Shown: positions 27,200 to 34,875 of the stretch, piece by piece | How positions within the stretch are numbered: the stretch's first letter is position 1 | Layout: each line of letters begins with the position of its first letter | NCBI RefSeq assembly: GCF_051251695.1 | Contig: NZ_JBPOEU010000008.1 | Coordinates: forward strand, 86,944 to 150,943 | Length of the DNA: 64,000 bases | Direction: 5' to 3' | DNA from: Maritalea sp051251695 | GTDB lineage: Bacteria; Pseudomonadota; Alphaproteobacteria; Rhizobiales; Devosiaceae | Notes under the pieces: generated by a model | The model's input: the letters and a program-made list of their open reading frames with translations, nothing else | Told to the model about the DNA's origin: nothing | The model's database searches: none | Program-made: the position numbers and the translations under genes

Positions 27200-30100
27200 T
27201 TGTTAAATCGGCTTTATATTGTTGTTGGTGTTGTTGTTATTCTGCTGCTCGCGGCAGCATTTGTTGTGCCGCGGCTTTATGATTGGTCGCCTTATCGCGA
27301 CCGCATGCAAGAAATCGCTTCTCAAGCGTTGGGGACACCTGTTGCGATAAATGGCGACTTATACTTCACGTTGTTGCCTCAACCGCAAATGCGTATGTCC
27401 AAGGTTGTTGTTGGCCCCGAAGATTCTCCTATTGCAGAAATTGAACTTGTTGCCGCCGATTTGGCGCTCATGCAGTTTTTGCGTGATTTTTATGAAGTGC
27501 AAAAACTGGTGCTGCACACGCCCACATTTCACTTAACAGTCGCGGAAGATGGCGGCTTTGAAATGCCGTTCTCGCTGGCGCAAAATGGTGGACGTGACAA
27601 TGTTGCGATCCAGGATGCGCAGATCAACAATGGCAGTTTTTTACTGAGCGACATGCGATCCGACGAACATTGGCGTGTTGACGACATTCATGGAAATCTG
27701 AGTGTGACGGCCCTAAGGGGGCCATTTGCCTTTAATGGAAACGGTCGCCTAGACGAACGAGAGTTTGCCTTGCGGGTCAATACTTCGGATGTAAACGTGC
27801 GTGGTGATATCCGCATAAGTTCGTTTTTGACCCCGGCTGATAAGAGTTTTTCGCTTTCTAGTGAAGGGCTTTTGACCACCGCTGCTTTGTCGCCGTTTTA
27901 TGATGGAGACCTCACCCTTCGCATTGCGCCACAAAATTTGGCTGAAAACGAAGTGCGCGGTGACGCAATTTTGGAAGCAAAAGTTCAGCTTGAGCCAGAG
28001 CGTTTTAAATTGACTGAATACTCATTGCTGCCGGATGAAAACCGTGCTGGAACCCGGTTGACAGGTGCTGTTGATTTGCGACTTGGGGCCGACCGTCAAT
28101 TTGATGCGGTTGTTTCGGGCGGCGTGGTCAATTTGCTACCGGATGATGCGTTGAATGTGGGGGAAGATGACCCCTATGCGCTGGTGTCGTTGATTACTCA
28201 ATTGCCCGCCCCACCGGCACTGGGTAATGTTGCCGGGACCATATCGGTTGATATTACAGAGTTGGGATTGCGCTCGATTGCGCTGAGGAATGTGCTTCTT
28301 GACGCCACGACAGATGGTGCGGATTGGCAGATTGAGAACTTTAGCGCCAAGCTACCCGGTGATAGCGCACTGAACCTTGCTGGCAAGTTGATCGATGCGC
28401 AGGGGTTTGCCGCATTTGACGGTAAGATGTCGCTTGATACTGATCGCTTGGATGCATTGGCCCGATCGTGGCGTGCATTTGGGGAAAGCAATCCGCTTTT
28501 CGGTGCCAAGGCGAGCTTGGTTGGTGACGTGGACTTTTCATCTTCAGGTGCAACTTTTGAAAACTTGGAATTTAATCTGGACGGGTTTGCCGTGCAGGGC
28601 CGTATAGACTGGCGTGAGGAAGAGATAAGACGTTTGAGCGTTACTGCTCAAATCGGTGCATTTGATCAAAAGGCAACTGAACAATTGCTTGGTTTGCTGC
28701 CCGATCCAAACCGTGCGAACAAATCTTTAAGTAGTTTCCCCGCAGGCACATTTGAGATGAGCGCCAATAGTTTGGGGCTTGGGGGGCAGCTTGCAAAAGA
28801 TGTATTGCTCGAAACGGCTTGGACAAAAGACGGGGTAGAGGTTGAGCTGCTTCGAATTGGCAATATTGCCGATATTCGCCTCGATGGAAGCGGGCAGCTG
28901 CAAGGAACTGTCCAAGCCCCTCAATTGGTGCGGGGTAAGTTGCGTGCTGATTTGCAGCCTGATGCGGATGTTGCAGCACTTTGGTCCATTTTGCCATTAC
29001 CAAAATTGCATTCTTCAATTGAAAATATTTTTTCCGCCAATCGACCGGCGCGTTTTGATTTTGATCTGTCCGAACCGGGTGGAGATGCGTCGCAGAAACT
29101 ACTGTTAACCGGCGGTGCAGGCGACCTAAGCATGAACGCTGAGTTTGCGCTGAGCGAAGGGCTGGTGACGGCGTTTACATCGCCTTCTGAGGGCACACTA
29201 CAAATCAATGCGCCATCAACCAATTCGCTTTTTGCACAATTGGGCATTCAAGACGCAGAGTTTGATACCGCTGCGGAAGCGGAGCTTGCCATTGAGTATA
29301 AGGGAACCATTTTCAACAGCGTCGATGTATCGGCACTCTATTCAAGTGCTGACAGTGCGCTGGGCTATCGCGGATCGCTAATTGTTTCGAATTTGAACCA
29401 GTTGCGGGGGCAGGGCGAGTTGCAAATTCGCCTGCAAGACCCGAGCGGGTTCTCGACTTTTCTTGGGCTGGATAGTTTTCATTTGCCCGGGCCACAAGGC
29501 AAGGCAAAGCTAAAATTCGTTGGGGCTGATGATGTTCGGTTGACTAATATTCAAGTTCGCGCTGGTGGTGAAGACATCTCTGGTGAGCTGACCCTTAAAA
29601 AACTTGCTGCCCAAAAAATCCTTACGGGTGAACTTAATGTGGGTCGACTGGATGTGAACGGTTTAGCGACGTTTTTGGGTGGACCGGCGGCGACAATTTC
29701 GTCTGGGGTCGCGCAGTGGCCGGATGGTCCATTTAATGTTGCAAACGGTGCGCGCAATAGTCGGGGCCGAGTTCATATCGAAACGCCACTTATTTTGGTC
29801 AATGGTGATGCGCTGATAAATGACGTCGGCTTTGACCTGACGTGGACGAACACTGAAAACCGTATTCGCAATCTGGTTGGTGGACGAGGACAGGGCGAAA
29901 TATCAGCCGATATCTCAATTTGCTGCCACAGTTCGGTTGTCTCAAAGCAAGTTTCTGGCCGGTTTGGGCTTGATGGCATTACGATGGAAGACTTGTTTCC
30001 GTCGGCCATCAATGAACGGATATCGGGAGAAATTTCGGGGAGCGGCCAGTTTTCAGGATCTGGTGAGGATTTTCTTGCTGTCTTCAACAGTTTGGGTGGT

Positions 30101-30889
30101 GACGGCAGTTTTACTGTCTATGGCTTGACGATTAAAGACTTTGACCCAAACATTTTTGACAAGATTATCGCGATCAAAGATGTGCTGGCGCTCGACGCTA
30201 CGGCGTTGGAGCAAAGGGTTCTTCAAGACCTTGCTGGTGCATCCTTTAATGCGCCGACGCTTGAAGGATTGTTCTCCATGGCGGCGGGGAAAATTCTTGT
30301 GAGCAACGTTTCTATGGAAGAAGCGCAGACACGCCTGTTCGGCGGCATCAGTCTTGATTTGATTGATTTTGTTCTTCAAAGCAATTGGTCGCTAACGCCA
30401 ACACAAAATGTAGGCGATGGATCGGTGTTGAACGAGGCGACGGGCCGCGTGGATGTGCAAATTGATGGTACGCTTGAAGCGCCAGAATACCAAATTGACA
30501 TTCAGCAAATGGTTGATTCAATCCAAGTCAAAGCGTTTGAGTTGGAATTGGAACGGCTAGAGAAATTGCGTGCAGAACAAGAAGCGCGTGCTTTAGCTCA
30601 GGCTGAAGAACAACAAAGACGCATGGCCGAACAAGCAGCGCAATTGGCTAAGGAAGAGGCAGAAAAGGCCGCGCGCGCTGCTGCAGAGCGACAAAAACGG
30701 TTAGATGAGGAGGCTGCAGCACGCGCTGCCTCAGAAGCCCTAAATCCTTCGAATGAAAACAATAGCGTGATTGAGCTGCCATCGCTAAATGGCGACGATG
30801 CGCCAATACTATTGCTGGATCCAGACGCGCTGTTTAGACCTGAATTGTTGGATCAAGCACCGATTGATTTGATAGAGGGCACCAATTAG
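27200..30889 (+). CDS. AsmA family protein, large
   Basis: AsmA-like proteins are inner-membrane anchored, span the periplasm and are linked to phospholipid transport and outer-membrane homeostasis. This 1229-residue protein has one N-terminal membrane helix (IVVGVVVILLLAAAFVVP), the AsmA domain start (YDWSPYRDRMQEIASQALG, then ISGDL-like NGDLYFTLLPQPQMRM) and a second AsmA-type domain near 900-1100 (GRFGLDGITMEDLFP, SGQFSGSGEDFLAVFNSLGG). The start is TTG at 27200; an in-frame stop lies at 27179 and no better start exists. Residues about 1115-1180 are a charged Ala/Glu/Gln/Arg-rich, probably coiled-coil tail, unusual for the family. Its stop overlaps that of the convergent gene. Confidence 0.9.
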   Translation: MLNRLYIVVGVVVILLLAAAFVVPRLYDWSPYRDRMQEIASQALGTPVAINGDLYFTLLPQPQMRMSKVVVGPEDSPIAEIELVAADLALMQFLRDFYEVQKLVLHTPTFHLTVAEDGGFEMPFSLAQNGGRDNVAIQDAQINNGSFLLSDMRSDEHWRVDDIHGNLSVTALRGPFAFNGNGRLDEREFALRVNTSDVNVRGDIRISSFLTPADKSFSLSSEGLLTTAALSPFYDGDLTLRIAPQNLAENEVRGDAILEAKVQLEPERFKLTEYSLLPDENRAGTRLTGAVDLRLGADRQFDAVVSGGVVNLLPDDALNVGEDDPYALVSLITQLPAPPALGNVAGTISVDITELGLRSIALRNVLLDATTDGADWQIENFSAKLPGDSALNLAGKLIDAQGFAAFDGKMSLDTDRLDALARSWRAFGESNPLFGAKASLVGDVDFSSSGATFENLEFNLDGFAVQGRIDWREEEIRRLSVTAQIGAFDQKATEQLLGLLPDPNRANKSLSSFPAGTFEMSANSLGLGGQLAKDVLLETAWTKDGVEVELLRIGNIADIRLDGSGQLQGTVQAPQLVRGKLRADLQPDADVAALWSILPLPKLHSSIENIFSANRPARFDFDLSEPGGDASQKLLLTGGAGDLSMNAEFALSEGLVTAFTSPSEGTLQINAPSTNSLFAQLGIQDAEFDTAAEAELAIEYKGTIFNSVDVSALYSSADSALGYRGSLIVSNLNQLRGQGELQIRLQDPSGFSTFLGLDSFHLPGPQGKAKLKFVGADDVRLTNIQVRAGGEDISGELTLKKLAAQKILTGELNVGRLDVNGLATFLGGPAATISSGVAQWPDGPFNVANGARNSRGRVHIETPLILVNGDALINDVGFDLTWTNTENRIRNLVGGRGQGEISADISICCHSSVVSKQVSGRFGLDGITMEDLFPSAINERISGEISGSGQFSGSGEDFLAVFNSLGGDGSFTVYGLTIKDFDPNIFDKIIAIKDVLALDATALEQRVLQDLAGASFNAPTLEGLFSMAAGKILVSNVSMEEAQTRLFGGISLDLIDFVLQSNWSLTPTQNVGDGSVLNEATGRVDVQIDGTLEAPEYQIDIQQMVDSIQVKAFELELERLEKLRAEQEARALAQAEEQQRRMAEQAAQLAKEEAEKAARAAAERQKRLDEEAAARAASEALNPSNENNSVIELPSLNGDDAPILLLDPDALFRPELLDQAPIDLIEGTN

Positions 30890-31098
30890 TCGTCTGATGC
30901 GTTTTTGAGATGCTCAAGCACACAAAGACGTAGCGCTGACGCGAGATTTGTTGTTGCGCGGCTTTGGTCAATCGTTTCGATGAACTGGGTCAAACTGAGT
31001 TGGCGTTGTTTTGCCAACGCATCAATTTCAATCCAAAACTCATCCTCAAGCGCCACACTCGTGCGGTGCCCGGCAATCGTTATGGATCGCTTTTTCAT
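30886..31098 (-). CDS. Ribbon-helix-helix domain protein
   Basis: A 70-residue protein with a ribbon-helix-helix fold typical of small DNA-binding proteins: a beta strand (KRSITIAGHRTSVALEDEFW) followed by two helices (IEIDALAKQRQLSLTQFIETID, then LASALRLCVLEHL). It resembles the RHH_4 group found next to sspB in Hyphomicrobiales. It lies nine bases after sspB on the same strand and is probably co-transcribed. Its DNA target is unknown; it may be a general or local regulator. The stop overlaps the AsmA-like gene stop by four bases. Confidence 0.85.
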   Translation of the reverse strand: MKKRSITIAGHRTSVALEDEFWIEIDALAKQRQLSLTQFIETIDQSRATTNLASALRLCVLEHLKNASDD

Positions 31099-31107
31099 GA
31101 TGGTGAA

Positions 31108-31626
31108 CTAGGGTTTTTTACGGAAAGAATCAAGGCTGACAACATTCTCAGTTTCGTCATCCTCACCCTTTTCGCCTGTTTGGTCTGCTAGTTCAGATTT
31201 CGGCTCGTCATCATCGCCATTGTCCGGCCCATCATCAGCAGGTGTAGATGCCACGGCATCACCATTTTCGTCCATCACATCAAATTGCAGCCCGAATTGA
31301 ACGGACGGGTCAAAGAAGCCTTTGATGGAAGAGTAGGGAACAACAAGATGTTCAGGCTGCCCGTCAAACGACAGACCGACCTCAAAACCATTTTCGTTGA
31401 TTTTTAAGTCCCAATATTGGTTTTGCAATACGATGGTCATTTCATTTTCGTATTGCTTGAGCAAGCGCTCAGACACCCGCACACCAGGGGCGGTTGTGAC
31501 AAACGAAATGAAAAAGTGATGTTCGCCGGGAAGTCCGGTTTTTCCTACTTCGCTCAGCACTTTTTTAACGACACCACGTAGTGCATCTTGTGCAAGTACA
31601 TCATAGCGAATGAGGTCTTCGGACAT
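31108..31626 (-). CDS. sspB: SspB family ClpXP adaptor
   Basis: SspB binds ssrA-tagged proteins and delivers them to ClpXP. The 172-residue protein has the alpha-type SspB fold (YDVLAQDALRGVVKKVL, HHFFISFVTTAPGVRVS, FEVGLSFDGQPEHLVVPYSSI), a disordered acidic linker (about 120-160, rich in Asp and Glu) and a C-terminal ClpX-binding tail VVSLDSFRKKP. The linker and tail are as expected for the alphaproteobacterial form. It lies 100 bases downstream of ssrA in the same direction, so adaptor and tag gene are neighbours. A hairpin touches its ribosome-binding site. Confidence 0.94.
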   Translation of the reverse strand: MSEDLIRYDVLAQDALRGVVKKVLSEVGKTGLPGEHHFFISFVTTAPGVRVSERLLKQYENEMTIVLQNQYWDLKINENGFEVGLSFDGQPEHLVVPYSSIKGFFDPSVQFGLQFDVMDENGDAVASTPADDGPDNGDDDEPKSELADQTGEKGEDDETENVVSLDSFRKKP

Positions 31627-31635
31627 CGCATTTCC

Positions 31636-31669
31636 TTATTGTCACTTCGAATCCAATTGAAGACAATAA
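31636..31669 (-). promoter_or_regulatory. Hairpin overlapping the sspB ribosome-binding site
   Basis: On the sspB message ACAATAA and GAAG pair across the loop (+ strand arms TTATTGT/ACAATAA and CTTC/GAAG, two-base bulge). The base of the stem overlaps AAGGAAA, the likely Shine-Dalgarno at 31631-31637, so folding could limit sspB translation. This is inference from pairing only. Confidence 0.4.
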
Positions 31670-31725
31670 CAGCCCTATAATTCGAGCGATTGCAAGAGGA
31701 TAGGTGGTCAAACTTTGGAAGCGGT

Positions 31726-31762
31726 AAAAAATTAGTGCAGGTTTCTGTTGCCAGGTACCTGC
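31726..31762 (-). terminator. Terminator of ssrA
   Basis: On the minus strand GCAGGT pairs with ACCTGC across the loop, followed by ACTAATTTTTT. It ends the tmRNA transcript 100 bases before sspB, so sspB probably needs its own promoter or read-through. Confidence 0.7.
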
Positions 31763-32053
31763 GAACCCCGCCTAGACCCTGCTAGGGGAATAGGGCTTCA
31801 ATTCGAGGTGTCGAACCGCTTACGCAGCCAAACGAGCCTCAGCGAAGTTGTCATTTGCAACTATCATAATGGCCCGATGCGGTGGTACCATGCCGAGCGA
31901 AAGCTAACCCTTTACACCCTCGTCGATCCTATTTCGCCCCCAAAATCCGTGCTTTAGCAAAGCATCAGATAAATTGGTGGAGGCGCCGGGTACCGCCCCC
32001 GGGTCCGAATGGTTTATTACGATCGCGATTTATCGCCGTAGCTGTTTCCAGCA
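31735..32053 (-). ncRNA. ssrA: tmRNA, two-piece (circularly permuted) alpha type
   Basis: Transfer-messenger RNA rescues ribosomes stalled without a stop codon and adds a degradation tag. Read on the minus strand, the acceptor piece comes first, with a T-arm and end matching TTCGGACCCGGGGGCGG ... CTCCACCA near 31977-32014. A short spacer follows, then the coding piece starts GGGGGCGAAATAGGATCGACG, the usual tmRNA 5' sequence. The tag frame at 31820-31858 reads ANDNFAEARLAA and stops with TAA, an alphaproteobacterial tag. Order acceptor-spacer-coding is the permuted form whose precursor is cut into two RNAs. Exact ends are approximate; the 5' end is set from the promoter and the 3' end from the terminator. 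Confidence 0.96.
31820..31858 (-). other. tmRNA proteolysis tag reading frame
   Basis: Thirteen codons GCA AAT GAC ... GCG TAA encode ANDNFAEARLAA plus stop. The terminal LAA is the ClpX recognition end and the AND(N) start is the part bound by SspB, whose gene is next to ssrA. Confidence 0.97.
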
Positions 32054-32058
32054 CCCCT

Positions 32059-32086
32059 AATATAAGCGCCTTAAACGAAATTGCAA
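32059..32086 (-). promoter_or_regulatory. Promoter of ssrA
   Basis: On the minus strand TTGCAA (32081-32086) and TATATT (32059-32064) are separated by 16 bases, a good sigma-70-type arrangement. Transcription would begin near 32053, just before the acceptor piece. Confidence 0.7.
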
Positions 32087-32195
32087 TCCATTGAGTGATG
32101 CCAATTTGCTTTACAGGCAATGTTGCTTGTGGAATCGTTACATCTGTAAAGTCACATGTTTGGAAGTGGCGGCGGATTTAATGGGAGAAAATTGG

Positions 32196-32513
32196 ATGAG
32201 CAAGCACTTAGAAGAAATTCAAAAATATGATGCGAAGGCCGATCCGGCTGTCGTCGAAAAAATGGCGAAGACCTACCGATTGGTTCTGAGCAAGCGCGAC
32301 AGCGCCTATGTTGCGGTTAGCGACGCGGCTGAATTGAAAACAGTTCGTGAGAATTTCTTGAAGAAGAAGCTTGGCTTGTCTGATAGCGACGAGAAATTGG
32401 ATGCCATTATCGCTGGCGTTGCTGATGAAATGAAAGCAGACCGGATGAAAGAGCGTCTAACGTTTTATTATCTGTGCGCAAAAAAAGCAGGCAAGCTTTC
32501 AGTATTTTCTTAA
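32196..32513 (+). CDS. DUF2853 family protein
   Basis: A 105-residue cytoplasmic protein of the DUF2853 family, known from structural genomics but without an assigned function. The family pattern is visible: ...IQKYDAKADPAVVEKMAK..., LVLSKRDSAYVAVSDAAELKTV, then FLKKKLGLSDSDEKLD and KADRMKERLTFYYLCAKKAGKL. I chose the ATG at 32196, preceded by GGGAG; the frame is open to 32091 but the upstream part is Cys-rich, unlike the family, and lies close to the tmRNA promoter. Confidence 0.88.
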   Translation: MSKHLEEIQKYDAKADPAVVEKMAKTYRLVLSKRDSAYVAVSDAAELKTVRENFLKKKLGLSDSDEKLDAIIAGVADEMKADRMKERLTFYYLCAKKAGKLSVFS

Positions 32514-32543
32514 GGCGCTCTGACTTGAAGTAGACAATGATTT

Positions 32544-32568
32544 CGGCGCCCCATGATGGCGCCGTTTT
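32544..32568 (+). terminator. Likely terminator after DUF2853
   Basis: CGGCGCC pairs with GGCGCCG around CCATGAT, followed by TTTTCTT, 31 bases after the stop. Confidence 0.75.
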
Positions 32569-32655
32569 CTTGTCGCGCCAATGTGATCGCTATTTGAAAT
32601 GACATGGCCAGCGGAATTGATAATGTACCTTCAAAATTGATTGGAGAATATCATT

Positions 32656-33117
32656 ATGCAACGTCGTTCATTTCTCGTTTCTGGCCTAGCGTTTGCTGGT
32701 GCAACGCTCTTTATGAACACACCAACATTTGCGGCAGCTGAAATTTTCACGGGAATTGTGCCCGGCGTCGCCGTTGGTGGATATGATAGTGTCTCCTATT
32801 TCACGGCAGGTGAGCCGACCAAGGGTGATGAGAAGTTCTCTACGACTTATAAAGGTGCTAAATGGTTGTTTTCCAGCCAAAACAATCTGGATATGTTCGT
32901 CGCAAACCCTGAAAAATATGCGCCTCAATATGGCGGTTATTGTGCTTACGCCGCTTCAAAAGGGGCGTTGGCAAAGGGTGATCCTGAAGCTTGGACGATA
33001 CATGATGAGAAACTTTATCTTAATTTCTCAAAATCGGTTCGCGGGATTTGGCGACAAGACATTCCTGGCAATATCAAAAAGGCTGACGCTAATTTTCCAG
33101 GTCTGGTTGGAAAATGA
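32656..33117 (+). CDS. Exported YHS domain protein (Tat signal)
   Basis: A 153-residue periplasmic protein with a twin-arginine-type signal (MQRRSFLVSG, hydrophobic stretch, cleavage near TFAAAE) followed by a YHS domain (VGGYDSVSYFTAGEPTKGD ... KWLFSSQNNLDMFVANPEKYAPQYGGYCAYAAS). YHS domains occur in proteins that handle metals or in enzymes, but no metal ligand pattern is certain here. GGAG at 32643 supports the ATG at 32656; a TTG at 32641 is less likely. Not obviously co-transcribed with thyA, which starts 58 bases later. Confidence 0.88.
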   Translation: MQRRSFLVSGLAFAGATLFMNTPTFAAAEIFTGIVPGVAVGGYDSVSYFTAGEPTKGDEKFSTTYKGAKWLFSSQNNLDMFVANPEKYAPQYGGYCAYAASKGALAKGDPEAWTIHDEKLYLNFSKSVRGIWRQDIPGNIKKADANFPGLVGK

Positions 33118-33175
33118 TTTTGGTTTGCGCATCGGGGGCTGCCGCAGGCGCTAAGAATCATTTATATCTGACGAT

Positions 33176-33970
33176 ATGCAGACATATTTGAACTTACTCA
33201 GTCATGTGATGGAAAATGGTGTTGATCGGGGTGATCGCACGGGTACCGGCACGCGCGGCGTGTTTGGCTACCAAATGCGGTTTGATCTTCAACAAGGCTT
33301 TCCGCTGCTGACCACTAAAAAACTTCATCTCAAATCCATTGTCCACGAACTGTTATGGTTTTTGATGGGCGAAACGAACATTGCCTATTTAAAAGAGAAT
33401 GGGGTGCGTATTTGGGATGAGTGGGCGGATGAAAATGGCGATTTAGGACCAGTTTATGGTTCTCAATGGCGGTCTTGGCCTGCGGGTGACGGCCAATCAA
33501 TTGATCAAATTCATCGATTGGTGGACGGCATCAAGAACAACCCTAATTCGCGCCGACATATTGTTTCAGCTTGGAACCCGGCTGAAATTGAAAATATGGC
33601 GCTGCCGCCATGCCATTGTTTGTTTCAGTTCTTTGTGGCGGACGGCAAATTGTCGTGTCAGCTCTATCAACGCTCGGCGGACATATTTTTAGGCGTGCCC
33701 TTCAACATTGCGTCATATGCGTTGCTGACCCATATGGTGGCGCAGGTGACCGGACTTGAAGTGGGAGACTTTGTGCATACGTTTGGCGATGCGCATATTT
33801 ATCACAATCACTTCGAGCAAGCTCGCCTTCAGCTTACTCGCACGCCAAAGCCTTTGCCCCAATTGGTGATAAACAAACAACGTACGTCGATATTTGATTT
33901 CGAGTTCGATGATTTTTCCTTTGAGAATTATAATCCCGATCCAACCATCAAAGCGCCAATTGCCGTATGA
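33176..33970 (+). CDS. thyA: Thymidylate synthase
   Basis: ThyA methylates dUMP to dTMP using methylenetetrahydrofolate. The 264-residue length is standard. Visible motifs are the phosphate-binding RTGTGTRGVFG near the N-terminus, the active cysteine in LPPCHCLFQFFV, the RSADIFLGVPFNIASYALLTHM motif and the C-terminal KAPIAV. A MazG-like gene overlaps its stop (ATGA) and folA follows, so nucleotide synthesis and folate recycling are coupled in one operon. Confidence 0.97.
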   Translation: MQTYLNLLSHVMENGVDRGDRTGTGTRGVFGYQMRFDLQQGFPLLTTKKLHLKSIVHELLWFLMGETNIAYLKENGVRIWDEWADENGDLGPVYGSQWRSWPAGDGQSIDQIHRLVDGIKNNPNSRRHIVSAWNPAEIENMALPPCHCLFQFFVADGKLSCQLYQRSADIFLGVPFNIASYALLTHMVAQVTGLEVGDFVHTFGDAHIYHNHFEQARLQLTRTPKPLPQLVINKQRTSIFDFEFDDFSFENYNPDPTIKAPIAV

Positions 33971-34293
33971 GTGAGAGTTCACTGAAAATGCTCACCCAGA
34001 AGGTAATTCAGGTTAGCGATATATATGCAGCGCGGTGCGATATAAATCGCGATGATGATTGGTATGCGCTTAAACTTACTGAGGAATTTGGTGAACAGAA
34101 CGCCGAATATTTGCGTATGACAGGTAGGGCGCGAAAAAAAGGTATGAGTTCACAAGACATTCAAGCCGCCATGGGTGCGGAATGTGCGGATGTATTTGCG
34201 CATTTGATGCTATTCGCGGCGCATAACGGAATCGATTTGGAAAAAGAATTAGACGCAAAATGGCTATCGCGATTGGAACATAAAGATGGTTGA
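33967..34293 (+). CDS. MazG-like nucleotide pyrophosphohydrolase
   Basis: A 108-residue all-helical protein of the MazG/dUTPase-like superfamily. The metal-binding pattern is visible: EEFGE near residue 40 and ECADVF near residue 77. Such enzymes hydrolyse nucleoside triphosphates to monophosphates, cleaning non-standard nucleotides. It lies between thyA and folA with overlaps of four and eight bases, so it probably acts on a dNTP-related substrate. The exact substrate cannot be read from the sequence. Confidence 0.8.
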   Translation: MSESSLKMLTQKVIQVSDIYAARCDINRDDDWYALKLTEEFGEQNAEYLRMTGRARKKGMSSQDIQAAMGAECADVFAHLMLFAAHNGIDLEKELDAKWLSRLEHKDG

Positions 34294-34798
34294 TGACGTC
34301 AAAATTTCGCTGATCGCTGCTGTACCAAAAAACAACGTCATTGGCGCGGACGGCGACATGCCGTGGTATTTGCCGTCGGACTTTAAGTTTTTTAAAGCCA
34401 CGACTATGGGTAAGCCGATGATTATGGGGCGTAAACAATTCGAAACCGTGGGCAAACCACTACCGGGCCGTACGAATATTGTGGTGACCCGTCAGAAAAA
34501 TTATCAGCCAGATGGTGTGATTGTCATCAACGATTTTCACGCGGCAATCGATCATGCAAAGTCAATTGCGAAGGCGGATGGGTTGGATGAAGTGATGATC
34601 ATCGGTGGAGGTGAGATTTATAAACTCGCCATGCCGCTTGCTGATCGGCTCTATATCACGCATATTGACGCTGAACCTGCTGGCGACACTGTTTTTCCCG
34701 AAATAGACGGGCAATGGGCCTGTATAAACAAGCCTAATGTCGTGCCTAGCGAAAAAGACACAGCAAAATATCAGATTTCGGTATACGAAAAGAGATAA
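34286..34798 (+). CDS. folA: Dihydrofolate reductase
   Basis: FolA reduces dihydrofolate made by ThyA. The 170-residue protein has the DHFR core: ISLIAAVPKNNVIGADGDMPWYLPSD (split here by the Met20 loop residues), MIMGRKQFETVGKPLPGR, and IIGGGEIYKLAMPLADRLYITHI. The start overlaps the MazG-like gene by eight bases. The order thyA-folA is a common bacterial operon. Confidence 0.96.
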   Translation: MVDDVKISLIAAVPKNNVIGADGDMPWYLPSDFKFFKATTMGKPMIMGRKQFETVGKPLPGRTNIVVTRQKNYQPDGVIVINDFHAAIDHAKSIAKADGLDEVMIIGGGEIYKLAMPLADRLYITHIDAEPAGDTVFPEIDGQWACINKPNVVPSEKDTAKYQISVYEKR

Positions 34799-34812
34799 AA
34801 TCGGAGCGCGCA

Positions 34813-34841
34813 TTGATCCTGAGGCGCGGTTTTCCTATATA
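34813..34841 (+). promoter_or_regulatory. Likely promoter of hflK
   Basis: TTGATC and TATATA are separated by 17 bases, 35 bases before the hflK ATG at 34876. Confidence 0.5.
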
Positions 34842-34875
34842 GACAACAAAGTTTAGATCAATTGAAAGGTCTCAA

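Noticed and set aside
31748..32094. Plus-strand open frames over the tmRNA region
   Set aside because: The region is the ssrA gene on the minus strand, with tag frame, acceptor end and promoter.
32091..32195. N-terminal extension of the DUF2853 protein
   Set aside because: Cys-rich, not family-like, without Shine-Dalgarno; the ATG at 32196 has one.
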